Shown here: positions 41,812 through 51,598 of the stretch, piece by piece
Layout of the letters: every line of letters starts with the position of its first letter
How positions within the stretch are numbered: the stretch's first letter is position 1
Assembly: GCA_947039955.1 (NCBI GenBank)
Contig: CAMRAC010000001.1
Coordinates: forward strand, 62,001 to 126,000
DNA from: an uncultured Mycoplasma sp.
Lineage (GTDB): Bacteria; Bacillota_I; Bacilli_A; Mycoplasmatales; Metamycoplasmataceae
DNA: 64,000 bases
Direction: 5' to 3'
Position numbers and translations under genes: made by a program
The notes under the pieces: generated by a model
What the model was told of the DNA's origin: nothing
Databases searched by the model: none
Seen by the model: the letters and a program-made list of their open reading frames with translations, nothing else

Positions 41812-42333
41812 ATGAATCAAAAGAAGCACTTTAATAAAAATCAATTTGAATTCAATAACCAAACAGATGTCAAACAATTTTGAAAATCTCAAATTTGAAA
41901 ACTGGAAATTAAAAAGAATATATGTTCCGGATTTACTGTTGCATTGAATTTAATTGTTGCTTTATTAAATATAACTATTTTTACTCTTTTAATTTTAGCT
42001 ATTGTTATGATTATAAATAAAGTCAATAGCCCTAGTTATAATCCGGAAGATGTTAACCTTGCAGGAATTATTTTTTTAGTTACACTTTCAATCACACTAT
42101 CTCTAGGAATTATTATTTGTTCATTTTTTCTAATATCAATCAAGAATAAAAATAAATTTAAAATCTATCAAAAAATATATTTAGATCTTAATGATTTATT
42201 AATTAATTATAAAGGTCAAGATGTTGATGCTGAGATTAAAAAAATTATTGATCGGAATTTAATATTTAAAAAAGAAAAACTTTTTAAATCTTTAAAAGCC
42301 TTTGTTAGTGAGGATAAAATAAAATGATCATAA
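41812..42333 (+). CDS. Two-TM protein, possibly SLATT/DUF4231-like (gene 1 of 3)
   Basis: MNQKKHFNKNQFEFNN...; two hydrophobic helices then cytosolic helical tail; TGA at 42325 is Trp, stop TAA 42331-42333. Confidence 0.6.
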
Positions 42334-42782
42334 ATACAAGCAAATCTTTAAATTTTAGTCACAATGTTAATCATTTCATTAATTTATATAAAAGAAAAAT
42401 ATTAGTTCTAAAAATGGTGGTGAGCATTACAAATATTGTGTTCCCGACAATAGCTTTATTTTTGGTGATCATTTCAACTTTAAACATTGCAGGAAAAGGT
42501 TATGAAACTTCAATCACTGGAAGTAATTACATTATTTTTTCTGCATTAATTTCCGGAATAATAGCATTAATTAATTCCCTAATTTCTTTCTTCTTGTTAA
42601 AGGAAAAAATATCTCGCTATAATGGAATTTATTATCAGTTAATTATTGAAAAACAAAGATATGAATTGAATGGTGATAAATATCAAAACATCAAGGAAAA
42701 AACTGAGAAAAATAATCTTTATGAGAATGAACTTTTCTTCATTATCACTGGATACCAAAAAGAAAATACAGGAGTGAGTTAA
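42324..42782 (+). CDS. Two-TM SLATT/DUF4231-like protein (gene 2 of 3)
   Basis: TM pair then LLKEKISRYNGIYYQLIIEKQRYELNGDKY helical segment, which resembles DUF4231. Confidence 0.6.
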   Translation: MIINTSKSLNFSHNVNHFINLYKRKILVLKMVVSITNIVFPTIALFLVIISTLNIAGKGYETSITGSNYIIFSALISGIIALINSLISFFLLKEKISRYNGIYYQLIIEKQRYELNGDKYQNIKEKTEKNNLYENELFFIITGYQKENTGVS

Positions 42783-42784
42783 AT

Positions 42785-43174
42785 ATGAATGAAGAACAAA
42801 AAATTACAATTGAAAAATATTGAAAAAAATACAAAAAAAAGCATTTATATTCTAGGTTTGTTTTTGTTGCAATTAACGTTTTTGTGTTTACTGCTTCAGC
42901 TCTTTTAATTGTTCTTAATTTATTTACTTTAAAATACAATGATCAATTTCCTGAAATTAAAGGGATCTTTATTGCTTTAGCCATCATCACCGGAATTGGA
43001 ACTTTTTTTATTTCAATAGTTAGTGCATTTCAATGAAAAGAAAAAAAACAAAAATATAATGATCAGATTATTGAAATTTCGAAAATATCTGAACACAGTG
43101 AAGAAATACCGAATGAAGATTTCTTTAAATTAATCAGTGATTTAGAAAAAACCTTAATTAATGAAAATTTATAA
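42785..43174 (+). CDS. Two-TM protein, possibly SLATT/DUF4231-like (gene 3 of 3)
   Basis: MNEEQKITIEKYWKKYKKKHLYSRFVFVAINVFVF...FQWKEKKQKYNDQIIEISK; split by TGA in ORF track. Confidence 0.55.
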
Positions 43175-43183
43175 AAAGAATTA

Positions 43184-43217
43184 AATAAAAAAGTCCTTCT
43201 TTGAGGGGCTTTTTTAT
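43184..43217. terminator. Bidirectional terminator
   Basis: aaaaaagtccttctttgaggggctttttta between convergent genes. Confidence 0.6.
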
Positions 43218-43236
43218 TTAATTCTTTTAGAGTTGA

Positions 43237-45951
43237 TTAATTTTCATCTTTTGGAATGTTTAATAATAATTCTTGTGTTTTTGAAATTTCTTGTTCTACT
43301 TCTTTTTCAATTTCTTCAACGTCAATTATTGCAACTGAGTTAATTTTTGAATCATCTTTAACTTGGATAATCTTAACACCTTTAGTTGCTCTGTTAGTTT
43401 CATTAATTTGATCAAGTGTAGTTCTAATGGCAATACCTTTATTAGTTACAACCATAACATCTTCATTACCTTTAACAAGACCTACATAAACAAGAGCACC
43501 TGATTTATCAACGTTAATTGATTTAACACCTTTAGCTCCTCTTTTGGTTTGTCTATAATCTTCAAGTGGAGTTTTCTTAGCAAAACCTGAAGCTCCAATA
43601 GAAAGAACAACAACACCTTCTGTAGTATTAGATGCTCCAATAACTTTACTTTTTTCATCATCAAATTTCATACCAATAACACCTGTTGCTGTTCTTGACA
43701 TTGACCTTACTTGATCTACTTGGAATCTAACTACTTTACCATTGTTTGAACCAATAATGATTTCTCCATCTTCAGTAACTTTCATCGCTTTGATAAGTTT
43801 GTCATCTTCTTTCATTTTAAGAGCTATTTTACCATTCTTATTGATTCTTCCATATTGTGAAATAGGAGTTTTCTTAACAATTCCGTTTTCAGTAATTGTC
43901 ATTAAATATTCATCATCATTGTAAGAATTAGTTGTTAACATAGAAACAATTTTTTCATCTTTTTGAATTTGAATAATATTTTGGAATGGCAATCCTTTAG
44001 CTTGTTTTGAAAGTTCAGGAATTTGGTGAGCTCTCAATCTGTAAACTCTTCCATATGAAGTAAAGATTAACAAATCAGTATGTGTTGTTGTTGAAATAAT
44101 CTTACTTACATCATCATCTGAATAAGTAGTTTGTGTAGATGAACCAACACCACCTCTATTTTGAACTTTATATTCAATTAAAGGAATTCTTTTTACATAC
44201 CCTCTTGCTGACATTGAAATTAAAATGTTTTTTTCAGGAATTAAATCTTCATCTTGAATATCACCAATGTTATTAACATCGATTTCAGTTCTTCTGGCAT
44301 CTGAAAATTTACTTTTGATTTCTTCAAGTTCTTCAATGATTAAGTTAATAGTTTTTTCTTTAGAACCTAAAATTTCATTGTAGTAACTAATTTGTTTCAT
44401 TAATGTAACCAATTCTTCGATCATTTTCTCAATAGCTAAACCAGTTAGTCTTCCTAAACGCATTTCAGTAATTGCTTTTGCTTGTCTGTCAGATAAATTA
44501 TATTTAACCATCAAAGCACCTTGAGCTTCAACATCAGTTTTAGATTTCTTGATAATTACAATCATTTCGTCAATGTTTTCAATAGCTATCTTTAAACCTT
44601 CTAAAATATGCGCTCTCGCTTCTGCTTTATCAAGTTCAAATTGTGTTCTTCTAGTAATAACTTCAACTTGGTGTGCTAAATAAACTTCTAAAGCAAACTT
44701 TAGATTTAATATTTTTGGTTCGCCATCAACTAAAGCGATCATGTTAACGCTATAGTTAGTTTGCAAGTTTGTCATTTTAAATAATTGATTTAGTAATACT
44801 TCAGGAACAACGTTTCTTTTTAGTTCAATTACTACTCTAATTCCTTTTCTTGATGTTTCATCTCTTAAATCAGTAATTCCATCAATTTTTCTTTCTTTAA
44901 CAAGTTGTGCAATTTTTTCGATCATTGCAGGTTTTTTAACATCAAAAGGAATTTCAGTAACAACAATTCTAGTTTTACCATTCTTCAAAACTTCAATATG
45001 TGTTTTTGAACGAGTAGTTACAGAACCTCTTCCGGTTGTATAAGCATCAATAATTCCACGTCTACCTAAAATAGTAGCCCCTGTAGGGAAATCTGGACCT
45101 TTAATAAATTCCATTAATTCATCAATAGTAATTTCGGGGTTTCTAGCAAGCGCAATAACTCCATCAATAACTTCTTGCAAGTTATGAGGTGGAATAGTTG
45201 TTGCCATACCAACAGCAATACCAACAGAACCCGAAACTAACAAGTTAGGGAATCTAGAAGGTAAAACAATAGGTTCTGATTCAGATCCATCATAGTTTGG
45301 CATGAAATTTACTGTTTCCTTTTTAATTCCATCAATCATTTCAGAAGCAATCTTAGACATTCTTGCTTCAGTATACCTCATGGCAGCGGCTGAATCACCA
45401 TCAATTGAACCAAAGTTACCATGACCATCAATTAGAGGATATCTCAAAGAAAAATCTTGAGCCATTCTAACCATTGATTCATAAATGGCAGTATCACCAT
45501 GTGGGTGGTACTTTCCAAGTACATCTCCAACAATACGAGCTGACTTTTTATATTGAGAACTAGATGTTAATCCTAATTCTGACATTGAGAATAAAATTCT
45601 ACGGTGAACAGGTTTTAAACCATCTCTAGCATCAGGTAATGCTCTTGAAACAATAACTGACATTGCATATTCCAAAAATGATTTTTTCATTTCTGTTGAA
45701 ACTAAAATAGGAGAAAGTGAGGGAGTGTCTTCTAAAATTAGTTGTGATTTTACTTGATATTCTTCTTTATCTTGAGGAGCTTCTGATTCTTCTTCATCAA
45801 TTTGAATTTTAACAATTTCATTGTTTTCTAAAAAAACAACTTTTAAATCATCATCTTCAACTTGATATTGATCATCATCATCCATTTCTTCTTCGTTTTC
45901 ATCAATAAAATCTTTAATTTTATCTTCATCTTCATCGTTAAACATTGACAT
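43237..45951 (-). CDS. gyrA: DNA gyrase subunit A with acidic N-terminal extension
   Basis: [59 protein letters not shown]. Confidence 0.95.
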   Translation of the reverse strand: MSMFNDEDEDKIKDFIDENEEEMDDDDQYQVEDDDLKVVFLENNEIVKIQIDEEESEAPQDKEEYQVKSQLILEDTPSLSPILVSTEMKKSFLEYAMSVIVSRALPDARDGLKPVHRRILFSMSELGLTSSSQYKKSARIVGDVLGKYHPHGDTAIYESMVRMAQDFSLRYPLIDGHGNFGSIDGDSAAAMRYTEARMSKIASEMIDGIKKETVNFMPNYDGSESEPIVLPSRFPNLLVSGSVGIAVGMATTIPPHNLQEVIDGVIALARNPEITIDELMEFIKGPDFPTGATILGRRGIIDAYTTGRGSVTTRSKTHIEVLKNGKTRIVVTEIPFDVKKPAMIEKIAQLVKERKIDGITDLRDETSRKGIRVVIELKRNVVPEVLLNQLFKMTNLQTNYSVNMIALVDGEPKILNLKFALEVYLAHQVEVITRRTQFELDKAEARAHILEGLKIAIENIDEMIVIIKKSKTDVEAQGALMVKYNLSDRQAKAITEMRLGRLTGLAIEKMIEELVTLMKQISYYNEILGSKEKTINLIIEELEEIKSKFSDARRTEIDVNNIGDIQDEDLIPEKNILISMSARGYVKRIPLIEYKVQNRGGVGSSTQTTYSDDDVSKIISTTTHTDLLIFTSYGRVYRLRAHQIPELSKQAKGLPFQNIIQIQKDEKIVSMLTTNSYNDDEYLMTITENGIVKKTPISQYGRINKNGKIALKMKEDDKLIKAMKVTEDGEIIIGSNNGKVVRFQVDQVRSMSRTATGVIGMKFDDEKSKVIGASNTTEGVVVLSIGASGFAKKTPLEDYRQTKRGAKGVKSINVDKSGALVYVGLVKGNEDVMVVTNKGIAIRTTLDQINETNRATKGVKIIQVKDDSKINSVAIIDVEEIEKEVEQEISKTQELLLNIPKDEN

Positions 45952-46077
45952 AATTTTCCCTCTTTTAAACTTTTGTTTTTTAAATACAGTTATTTATATA
46001 AAATTATAACACTTAACAATAAAAAAACCTATATTTAATTAGGTTTTAAATAGTATATAGATGACTAATTTTCATGA

Positions 46078-46689
46078 CTATTTATTCAATTTAGCTTCAA
46101 TAAAATTAATATTTTTACCTCTACCATGTCATTTTATTTCATATCCAGTTGGAACATTGTCTTTTATTTTTGGCGAAGAATATAAGTCTGTTGTTTGATA
46201 AATAATGTTAGCACCATACTCTGCTAATGATTCTAATGAATATTCATATAGTGAATCATTGTCTGTTTTAATCAACAAGACACCATCAGGCGTCAAAAGA
46301 CTTTTATAAATATCTAAGAACACTTTGTATGTCAATCTTCTCTTATAATGCCTCTTTTTAGGTCATGGGTCACTAAACGTTAATCAAATAGTTGAAACTT
46401 TTCCTTCAAAAGCTTCTGATAACTTAACAACATCTTGACAAATTATCTTCAAGTTTTCAATTTTATTTTGATCAATAGCCTTTAGAGTCTTCAAAATAAC
46501 TGTTGGAAACTTTTCAATTCCAATAAATTTTTTGTTTGGTTCGTTGATTGCCATCTGAACAATCATTTCTCCTTTTCCCATTCCGATTTCTAAAATCGTG
46601 TTTTCATCAACATGAATTGGGGTTGTTTTTAAAACACTTGGGTGTTTTTCCAATATTGAATTGGCTTCTGGGTTGTTTCTTAATCTCAT
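46078..46689 (-). CDS. trmB: tRNA (guanine-N7)-methyltransferase
   Basis: MRLRNNPEANSILEKHP, LEIGMGKGEMIVQMAINEPNKKFIGIEKF; ORF-track start at 46815 is upstream of true start. Confidence 0.92.
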
Positions 46690-46740
46690 ATTTAATATAA
46701 TACTAAAAAGATTTGAAAAACCTTTATAATTGATTGCAAG

Positions 46741-47313
46741 ATGAATAAAGTAGATATAAACAAAGAGTTTATTAATATACAAGCATATAAGCATGATGGT
46801 ACTTTGTACCGCCAATGAAATGGAGCCAGGATAGTTGGTTCTTCAAAAGATTACGTGTTAGTTTTATTAAATAAAACAAAAGTTCAAGAATCAAAAAACC
46901 AAAAATGAGTTATTACAGAACCCATTATTTGATTTTTTTCCACTAACAAATTCTTTAATGTGACCCTAACAGTTAAAGATGATGGTAATTATTACTATGC
47001 TAATTTATCTTCACCATTCTTTTTTGAAGAAGACACCATTAAATACATTGATTATGATTATGATATTAAAAAATACCCAGGGAAAAAGTTTTCTATAGTT
47101 GATCATAGTGACTTTATGACAAACAAAGCATGATATGATGATGAAACTAAAGATGTTATTTATAAAAATTTAGTTGAACTTGCTGAAATGTCTATTCAAA
47201 AAGAGAGTATGTTCAATGATAATACTGTTAAAAAAATCATAAAAAAATTAATCTCTATAAGATTAATTGATAAAAAGCATTTTGCTTTTTTGTTTGATTC
47301 AAAAATTCGGTAA
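46741..47313 (+). CDS. DUF402 family protein (nucleoside tri/diphosphatase-like)
   Basis: Manual: KVQESKNQKWVITEPIIWFFS...DGNYYYANLSSPFFFEEDTIKYIDYDYDIKKYPG; several TGA=Trp. Confidence 0.8.
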
Positions 47314-47327
47314 TCTTTACGATTATA

Positions 47328-47404
47328 TGGCGCGCCCGGAAGGACTTGAACCCTCAACCTCTTGGGCCGTAACCAAGCACTCTATCCAATTGAGCTACGA
47401 GCGC
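47328..47404 (-). tRNA. tRNA-Arg (anticodon ACG)
   Basis: Cloverleaf GCGCTCG...CTTGG TTACGGC CCAAG...CGGGCGC G CCA. Confidence 0.95.
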
Positions 47405-47412
47405 ATAAAAAA

Positions 47413-47486
47413 TGGAGGCACCAACGAGATTCGAACTCGTAATCAGGGTGTTGCAGACCCATGCCTTGCCGTTTGGCTATGGTGCC
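47413..47486 (-). tRNA. tRNA-Cys (anticodon GCA)
   Basis: Cloverleaf GGCACCATAGCC...GGGTCTGCAACACCC...TGGTGCC TCCA. Confidence 0.95.
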
Positions 47487-47525
47487 ATTTAAAACCTTCA
47501 TTAATTATATATTAAATTTAATAAA

Positions 47526-48350
47526 TTATTTTTTTTCGATGTTTTCAGCAAATTCTCCGGCTAGAACTCTAGAAAGACCACCATTCTTATAATTAGGTCC
47601 AATATGAGTGGCTACATCCAATAAGTGCTTGGAAGAGTTCTTCATAGCTATCAAAGCCCCTAAATGATTTATAGTGGAAGTATCGTTCATTGAATCACCG
47701 ATGTGAATACTTTTTTCTGGTTTGACATTTAGCAATTTAGAGACATAAATAGCAGCTAATCCCTTCGTGGCTTTTGCATCTGTGATTTCAATAATTCAAT
47801 CATTAGCAGAAGTCTTAATAGACAATGTAGGGAAGTTATGTTTTAATTCTAAAAATATTTTGAACAATCTACTTCTACGACATCCAGCCAAAACTATTTT
47901 GTTATATTGTTCAGTTGTACTAAACTTCTTTAGTTTGAAGTAATGTTTTGGATTCATTAAAACTAAAGGTTTTAAGAAAGTAAGGTTGGAGTATAACTTA
48001 TAGGTGGAATTTGGAACTATAACTAATCTGTGTTTTTTTGCAATTTTCTTAATCAAAGATACTGACTCAAGATCCATAAATATTTCTTGTAAAACTTCAT
48101 TTTTATTATTTGCAATCACGGCTCCGTTTTGACAAATGGCATATTCTAGGTCTAAAGATCTCATTAACTCTTTAACCTTAGGTCCAAAGCTTCTTCCAGT
48201 AGAAATAACAACAGGAGTTGTTTTGTTAATCTCTCTAATTTTTTCAGAATTTATATTTGAAATAGAATGACGTTTCCCATCCAAGGAAGTTCCATCAAGA
48301 TCAATAAAAAAACATTCGACTTCAAATTCATTATTTTTCTTATTATTTAA
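47526..48350 (-). CDS. HAD-superfamily (Cof-type) phosphatase; start uncertain
   Basis: FFIDLDGTSLDGKRHS, VVISTGRSFG, HIGDSMNDTSTINHLG; no in-frame ATG upstream of DLDGT. Confidence 0.8.
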
Positions 48351-48358
48351 ATCTTGGT

Positions 48359-48679
48359 TTATTGAAATTTTGATATTTTATCACTTCATTCTTCATAAGA
48401 AAGGAATCCGACATTTTTAAAGACTTCTTCACCATTTTTATAAATTATTGTTGTTGGTGTAGCAGAAATTCCAAAGTGCTCTAGAACACCTCCACCTTCT
48501 TCAACATCAAATGTTATTAATGTAATTTTTTTATCATTTGATAAGTCTTCTAATATTGGCATTTGCATAATACAAGGACCACATGTTTCAGAATGAAAAT
48601 TAAGCATAATGGTCATGTTTTCTATCTTTAATATATTTAAAATTTCTTCTTTATTTTTTGCAATATGTATCATAATCAC
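48359..48679 (-). CDS. Thioredoxin-fold protein
   Basis: LNFHSETCGPCIMQMPILEDL CGPC active site, SATPTTIIYKNG; extended through TGA. Confidence 0.9.
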
Positions 48680-48723
48680 ACTCTCCTATTTTATTAAATT
48701 TAATAACTTAATTTTATCATTAA

Positions 48724-50151
48724 TTAATATGATTTTGCATAAATGACAAATCTATTTGTTTCTTGGCCAGTAAACAAACAAACACCTTTATCAGGCACCT
48801 TTAGTTCTAGAGGAATACATCTAGCAGTGGCTGTAGTTTCTTCTTTAATCTTTAGTTCAAATTCATCATTATCCACTATTGGAGCTAGAGCAAATTGATT
48901 TTTATTGATTGCTTCTTTTAATTCATCATAAGATTTAACAACTACAATATTTTCTTTCAATCTTTTTTCTGCGCTTGATAAAAGATTTTGTTGAATTGAT
49001 TCCATCAAATCATCAATAAACTTTTTAACATCAACAAGATTAACTGTTGTTTTTTCTAAAGTATCTCTACGAACAATAATAACTTGATCATTAACAGCTT
49101 CTCTAGGTCCTATTTCTATTCTAACTGGTACACCTTCAATTTCTGATTGAGAAGCCTTAAAACCACCACTTTTTTTAGATTTATCCACTCTAATAGTATA
49201 AAAGTCTTCCAAGCCCTTAAGAAGATCTCCAGAAATAACTCCGACTTTAGATTCTTTATCTGCCATGATTTCAATAATGTCGATTTGAATTGGGGCTATT
49301 TTAGGTGGAATAATAATTCCTCTATTATCACCATGAGTCATAATGATGGCTCCAATTAATCTCGTTGAAATTCCTCATGATGTTTGATAAACAAATTCCG
49401 GTTTGTTTTCTTTTGATTTATAAGATATATTAAATATTTCAGAAAAGTTTTGACCTAAGAAGTGACTTGTTCCTGATTGTAGTGCCTTGCCATCTTTCAT
49501 CATAGCTTCAATAGTAAATGTCGATTCTGCACCTGAAAATTTTTCAAGTTCTGTTTTAGTTCCTGTAATTACCGGAATTGCTAAAAAGTCTCTTAAAAAG
49601 TTTTTATATGTGTCTAACATTTTCATTGTCATATCTTCAGCTTCTTGTTTTTCAACATGACATGTATGACCTTCTTGTCATAGGAATTCAGAATTTCTTA
49701 AAAATGGATTAGTTGTTTTTTCTCATCTAAGAACATTTGCTCATTGGTTATATACAAGAGGTAAATCATTATAAGAGTTAATTTCGCTCTTAAAAAATTC
49801 AGCAAACAAAACTTCTGAAGTTGGTCTAATGTAAATTTCTTCTGATAAGTTTTTATTTCCAACTTTAGTAATAGTTGCTAGTTCTGGAGCAAAACCATTT
49901 ACATGGTTTTTTTCTTTAGCAATTAAATGAGCCGGTATTAACATTGGTAAGTAAACGTTCTTAACACCTTGTTTTTTTATTATCTTATTAAAATGAGTTT
50001 GAATATTTTCTCAAATACCATACGAATTAGGTTTAAAGATCATGGTTCCCTTAACAGGTCCATATTCGATTAAATTACCGTTTGTAACTACATCTATATA
50101 TCATTTCGAGAAATTTTCTTCTATTGGGGTTATTTGTTTAATTGATTTCAT
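48724..50151 (-). CDS. proS: Prolyl-tRNA synthetase
   Basis: [50 protein letters not shown]; 476 codons. Confidence 0.96.
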
Positions 50152-50175
50152 TGTTTAATTATATAGTTTTTAAAA

Positions 50176-50208
50176 ACAGAATAAAAAAAAACATCCTAAA
50201 AGGATGAT
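50176..50208 (-). terminator. Terminator of tRNA-Tyr/tRNA-Gln transcript
   Basis: Minus strand ATCATCCTTTTAGGATGTTTTTTTTTAT. Confidence 0.7.
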
Positions 50209-50209
50209 A

Positions 50210-50284
50210 TGGCTGCCCCTGTAGGATTCGAACCTACGCATGCCGGCACCAAAAGCCAGTGCCTTTCCGCTTGGCTAAGGGGCA
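50210..50284 (-). tRNA. tRNA-Gln (anticodon TTG)
   Basis: Cloverleaf TGCCCCTTAGCC...CTGGC TTTTGGT GCCGG...AGGGGCA GCCA. Confidence 0.95.
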
Positions 50285-50288
50285 ATAA

Positions 50289-50372
50289 TGGTGGAGGAGG
50301 AGGGATTCGAACCCCCGAATCCTAAGAAAATGGGTTACAGCCACCCGCATTTGGCCGCTTTGCTACTCCTCC
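50289..50372 (-). tRNA. tRNA-Tyr (anticodon GTA)
   Basis: Long-variable-arm tRNA, GGGTGGCTGTAACCC anticodon arm, 3' CCA encoded. Confidence 0.95.
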
Positions 50373-50444
50373 GAGTTGCCGCAATTACATTTATTAATTG
50401 CTTAAATATTATAATGGAAAAATAAAAATTAATTTAGATAATTA

Positions 50445-51032
50445 TTAAATTTTAATAGTTGATAGAGCTTTGTAAGAAAATTCTGTTGGTACTTTTCTTC
50501 CAAATGATTCAATTTCTACAATAGCTAGTTGGTTTTCTGAATCTGTTTCAACAACTTTACCTTTTTCACCAGTAAACGAACCTTGAACAACTTCAACTAA
50601 AACTCCTGCTTCAAAAGGATTTTGATATTCTAAATCTTGAAACTCTGATTTCTTTAAAGCTTCCATGTTTCTTGATTTTTGAATTTGCTTTTCACTAATT
50701 GGAGTTGGTTTTGTTCCTTTACCAGAAGATCCTACTAATCCTGTAACATTTTCTGTATTTCTAATTAAGAATCACGCTTCATCAGTCATAACTGTTTTAA
50801 TAAAAATATATCCTTTATAGATATTTTCCATTTTAACTTTATAGTCTTTACCTTTTGTTTTTTTTAATAATTCAGCATTAGTAATTATTGGTTGTTCAAA
50901 TACTTTGAATTCTTCAAATAAATGACTCATTCCCTCTGCAGATATTTTGTTTTTAAGATTTTCGATTACGTGGTCTTCTTTTTTAGATACCGTTGAAATC
51001 ATGTATCATTCCATTTTTAATTTATTGTTCAT
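50445..51032 (-). CDS. nusG: Transcription termination/antitermination protein NusG
   Basis: NPFEAGVLVEVVQGSFTGEKGKVVETDSENQLAIVEIESFGRKVPTEF KOW; NKLKMEWYMISTVSKKEDHVIENLK N-term; adjacent secE. Confidence 0.92.
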
Positions 51033-51033
51033 A

Positions 51034-51270
51034 TTATTTAGCTCCTATTATTTCTATTAATTCCGTTGCTCCAAAAGAAATTAAAGCAAAGAATCCTGTT
51101 AACACCAATATAAAAACAAAAATTGACAAGAAGTTTTTATTATGTTTTTTTTGAATTGGTCATCTTACTCTTTTAAGTTCTTTCTTAAAATTTCTCATTA
51201 CATAAGGTTTGGTGATTTCTTTTGGAGAATTTACATCATGATTTTCATCGATGTTGTTTTTATTTTCCAT
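51034..51270 (-). CDS. secE: Preprotein translocase SecE
   Basis: Manual: MENKNNIDENHDV...FKKELKRVRWPIQKKHNKNFLSIFVFILVLTGFFALISFGATELIEIIGAK; missed by ORF track. Confidence 0.88.
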
Positions 51271-51410
51271 TATTTCTCCTCTTTATGTTCAAAATGAGCC
51301 CTGCAAGTTTTGCAGAATTTGTTTACAACTATACGATCGTCATTCGATTTATTAGTGTAATAGTTCTTAATTTTACAATTTTGGCATGCCAGCGCAACTT
51401 TTTTTTTCAT
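51270..51410 (-). CDS. rpmG: 50S ribosomal protein L33
   Basis: MKKKVALACQNCKIKNYYTNKSNDDRIVVNKFCKTCRAHFEHKEEK; Cys pairs; TAATG overlap with secE. Confidence 0.92.
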   Translation of the reverse strand: MKKKVALACQNCKIKNYYTNKSNDDRIVVNKFCKTCRAHFEHKEEK

Positions 51411-51598
51411 TTACACATAATTATACATAAAATAATAACTTTTATATTTAAATATGAATAACAATGAGATGATGATAATTTTAAATATTTCAAAACAATT
51501 TAATAAAATAATTCAAAGTATTTTCTTTTTTTTATATATCTATTATAATTAGATTAATTTATAAAACATTAAGTTGTATTTTATGAATTAAAATATAC

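Noticed and set aside
46690-46815. N-terminal extension of trmB (MAVQSTIMLICLYINKLFVYIYF...)
   Set aside because: Lies in the divergent promoter region and overlaps the DUF402 start; MRLRNNPEAN at 46689 is the typical TrmB start
47267-47515. 82-aa plus-strand ORF (MARPEGLEPSTSWAVTKHSIQLSYERIKNGGTNEIRTRNQGVADPCLAVWLWCH)
   Set aside because: It is the antisense of tRNA-Arg and tRNA-Cys; this peptide type is a well known artefact of tRNA genes
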